The notes under the pieces: model-generated | What the model saw: only the letters and a program-made list of their open reading frames with translations | Databases searched by the model: none | Told to the model about the DNA's origin: nothing | Position numbers and translations under genes: made by a program | Assembly: GCA_020061995.1 (NCBI GenBank) | Contig: JAGUXE010000121.1 | Location: 1 to 5,622, forward strand | Length of the DNA: 5,622 bases | Direction: 5' to 3' | Origin: Ignavibacteriales bacterium | Lineage (GTDB): Bacteria; Bacteroidota; Ignavibacteria; Ignavibacteriales; Ignavibacteriaceae | Part shown: piece by piece, positions 4,619 through 5,622 of the stretch | Layout: every line of letters starts with the position of its first letter | Position numbering within the stretch: position 1 is the stretch's first letter

Positions 4619-5622
4619 TTATAATTCTATCCCCAAAGTAAACCTGTAACTTCTCAACGGCATAGGATAATCGGCTATATTCTGATAATCAATGTTAGAA
4701 ATATTGTTTACTTCAAACTTAGTCCGGAAATTTACAGACAATATTGGCCTCTCGAGAACCAGGTTCACAGCAATCAGCGAGTACGATGGTAGAGATTTGG
4801 TGTTGGCTTCATCAGTAAATCGCTTGCCTATAAATATTTGATTTAGGTTCAGCGAGATAAATTGATAATTTAAACTGATACCCACTTTTGTCTGCTCCTT
4901 GGGTGAGTAAATCAACTGCTTGTTATATGTCGGGTCGTTTGCGCCTTCTGAATTAAGCTTCCGTGCATTGGTGATCGAATGACTAATTTCGAACGCGACC
5001 AAATTTTTAATATTCCACTCTAACTTTCCAGTAAATCCGTTCAATACAACTTTGCCGACGTTCTTCGGAGAATACGTCCAAACAGATGTGGGAACCCAAA
5101 TGATTTTATCTCTAGTAGAAATACTGAAATAAGAAATATCGAAGGTAAATTTTCCTGCGAACTCTGTCGATGTACTCACACCGACATCGTACGTTTTAGA
5201 GTATTCCGGTTTCAATTGGGGATTCCCTAGGCTTCCCCAGCTATCTTGATAATATAAATCGTTAAGCGTGGGAATACGGTAGTTGCTTCCGTAGCTACCT
5301 CGTAAATGAATTTGATTAAATAGAAGAGTATTGATACCGATTTTTGGGGCAAACTCACCTCGCTGGTTCGAAAATTTATCGTAACGTATTGCAGGGTAAA
5401 CCATTACGCTATTGAAAATAGTATTATCGTAATCATTTTTAATATTGGAGGATAAATACAGACTTTTTTGAGTACGAATTACTTTTGAAGCATAATCGAC
5501 CCCGTTTAGCTTGCCTTGTGTAAATTCTATTCCGCCAATTATTTTTATGTTTTTATTTAGATTGAATTCGACGTTAGGATTAAAGTTATAATGAATGTTT
5601 TTAGAAAAAGAATTATATCCGT
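4619..5622 (-). CDS. TonB-dependent outer-membrane receptor, C-terminal beta-barrel (runs off right edge)
   Basis: The minus-strand frame is open from the window edge to the TAA at 4621-4619, giving about 333 residues. A methionine at 5404 could be mistaken for a start. However, barrel-like sequence continues upstream of it (for example G-G-I-E-F-T-Q-G near 5525), so it is internal. Receptor marks include LRGSYGSNYRIPTLNDLYY (about 5249-5305), GNPQLKPE (about 5204-5227) followed by alternating polar/aromatic strands such as KTYDVGVS, and the terminal strand with YPMPLRSYRFTLGIEL. These are typical of BtuB-like receptors, which import vitamins or metal chelates across the outer membrane using TonB energy. 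The plug domain, TonB box and signal peptide lie outside the window, so the ligand cannot be named. The last residue is Leu rather than the usual Phe/Tyr/Trp. Confidence 0.9.
   Translation of the reverse strand, partial: GYNSFSKNIHYNFNPNVEFNLNKNIKIIGGIEFTQGKLNGVDYASKVIRTQKSLYLSSNIKNDYDNTIFNSVMVYPAIRYDKFSNQRGEFAPKIGINTLLFNQIHLRGSYGSNYRIPTLNDLYYQDSWGSLGNPQLKPEYSKTYDVGVSTSTEFAGKFTFDISYFSISTRDKIIWVPTSVWTYSPKNVGKVVLNGFTGKLEWNIKNLVAFEISHSITNARKLNSEGANDPTYNKQLIYSPKEQTKVGISLNYQFISLNLNQIFIGKRFTDEANTKSLPSYSLIAVNLVLERPILSVNFRTKFEVNNISNIDYQNIADYPMPLRSYRFTLGIEL

Noticed and set aside
1..5622. CRISPR array, tRNA/rRNA, riboswitch, phage or defence genes
   Set aside because: I found no regularly spaced repeats, no tRNA-like T-loop context and no proteins of those classes on either strand.

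Overview
The window looks like a stretch of chromosome from an AT-rich Gram-negative bacterium of the Bacteroidota/Ignavibacteriota/Chlorobiota (FCB) side of the tree. The reasons are a TonB-dependent outer-membrane receptor, Bacteroidota-style promoter look-alikes (TTTG, about 20 bp, then TAnnTTTG), weak Shine-Dalgarno sequences, and the debris of an ABC ATPase plus DUF4340 locus of the GldA/GldG kind common in that group. The assignment is by style only; no rRNA or tRNA lies in the window.

Left part (1-1219): two divergent genes. On the minus strand, running off the left edge, is the 5' end of a small membrane protein with the DUF2085 cysteine/histidine signature. It is easy to miss because the edge cuts it. 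On the plus strand is an intact agmatinase/ureohydrolase-type gene (speB family) with all six metal ligands. The 83 bp between their preferred starts must carry both promoters.

Middle part (1220-2161): a gene graveyard. A fragment of an ABC transporter ATPase (Walker A only, start codon eroded) runs directly into the second half of a DUF4340-family gene. It looks as though a large internal deletion removed the rest of the ATPase and whatever lay between, typically permease and GldG-like genes. The DUF4340 remnant also carries an in-frame stop (1530-1532) and a frameshift (about 1890-1915), and its true C-terminus ends in another frame at 2041. A 27-bp tandem imperfect repeat whose units each hold a hairpin lies between this remnant and the convergent genes to the right.

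Right part (2162-5622): a minus-strand block. It reads, in transcription order, a TonB-dependent receptor (C-terminal barrel only, entering from the right edge), dut (dUTPase), an AI-2E/PerM family membrane protein, and an RsmI-like rRNA methyltransferase with unusual motifs. The last three are spaced by 3 bp each and almost certainly form an operon. A good promoter candidate sits in the 60-bp gap upstream of dut, so the receptor gene is probably a separate unit.

I see no evidence of a novel defence, mobile or RNA system. The most informative items are the deletion scar, the hidden DUF2085 gene, the tandem hairpin repeat and the divergent RsmI.
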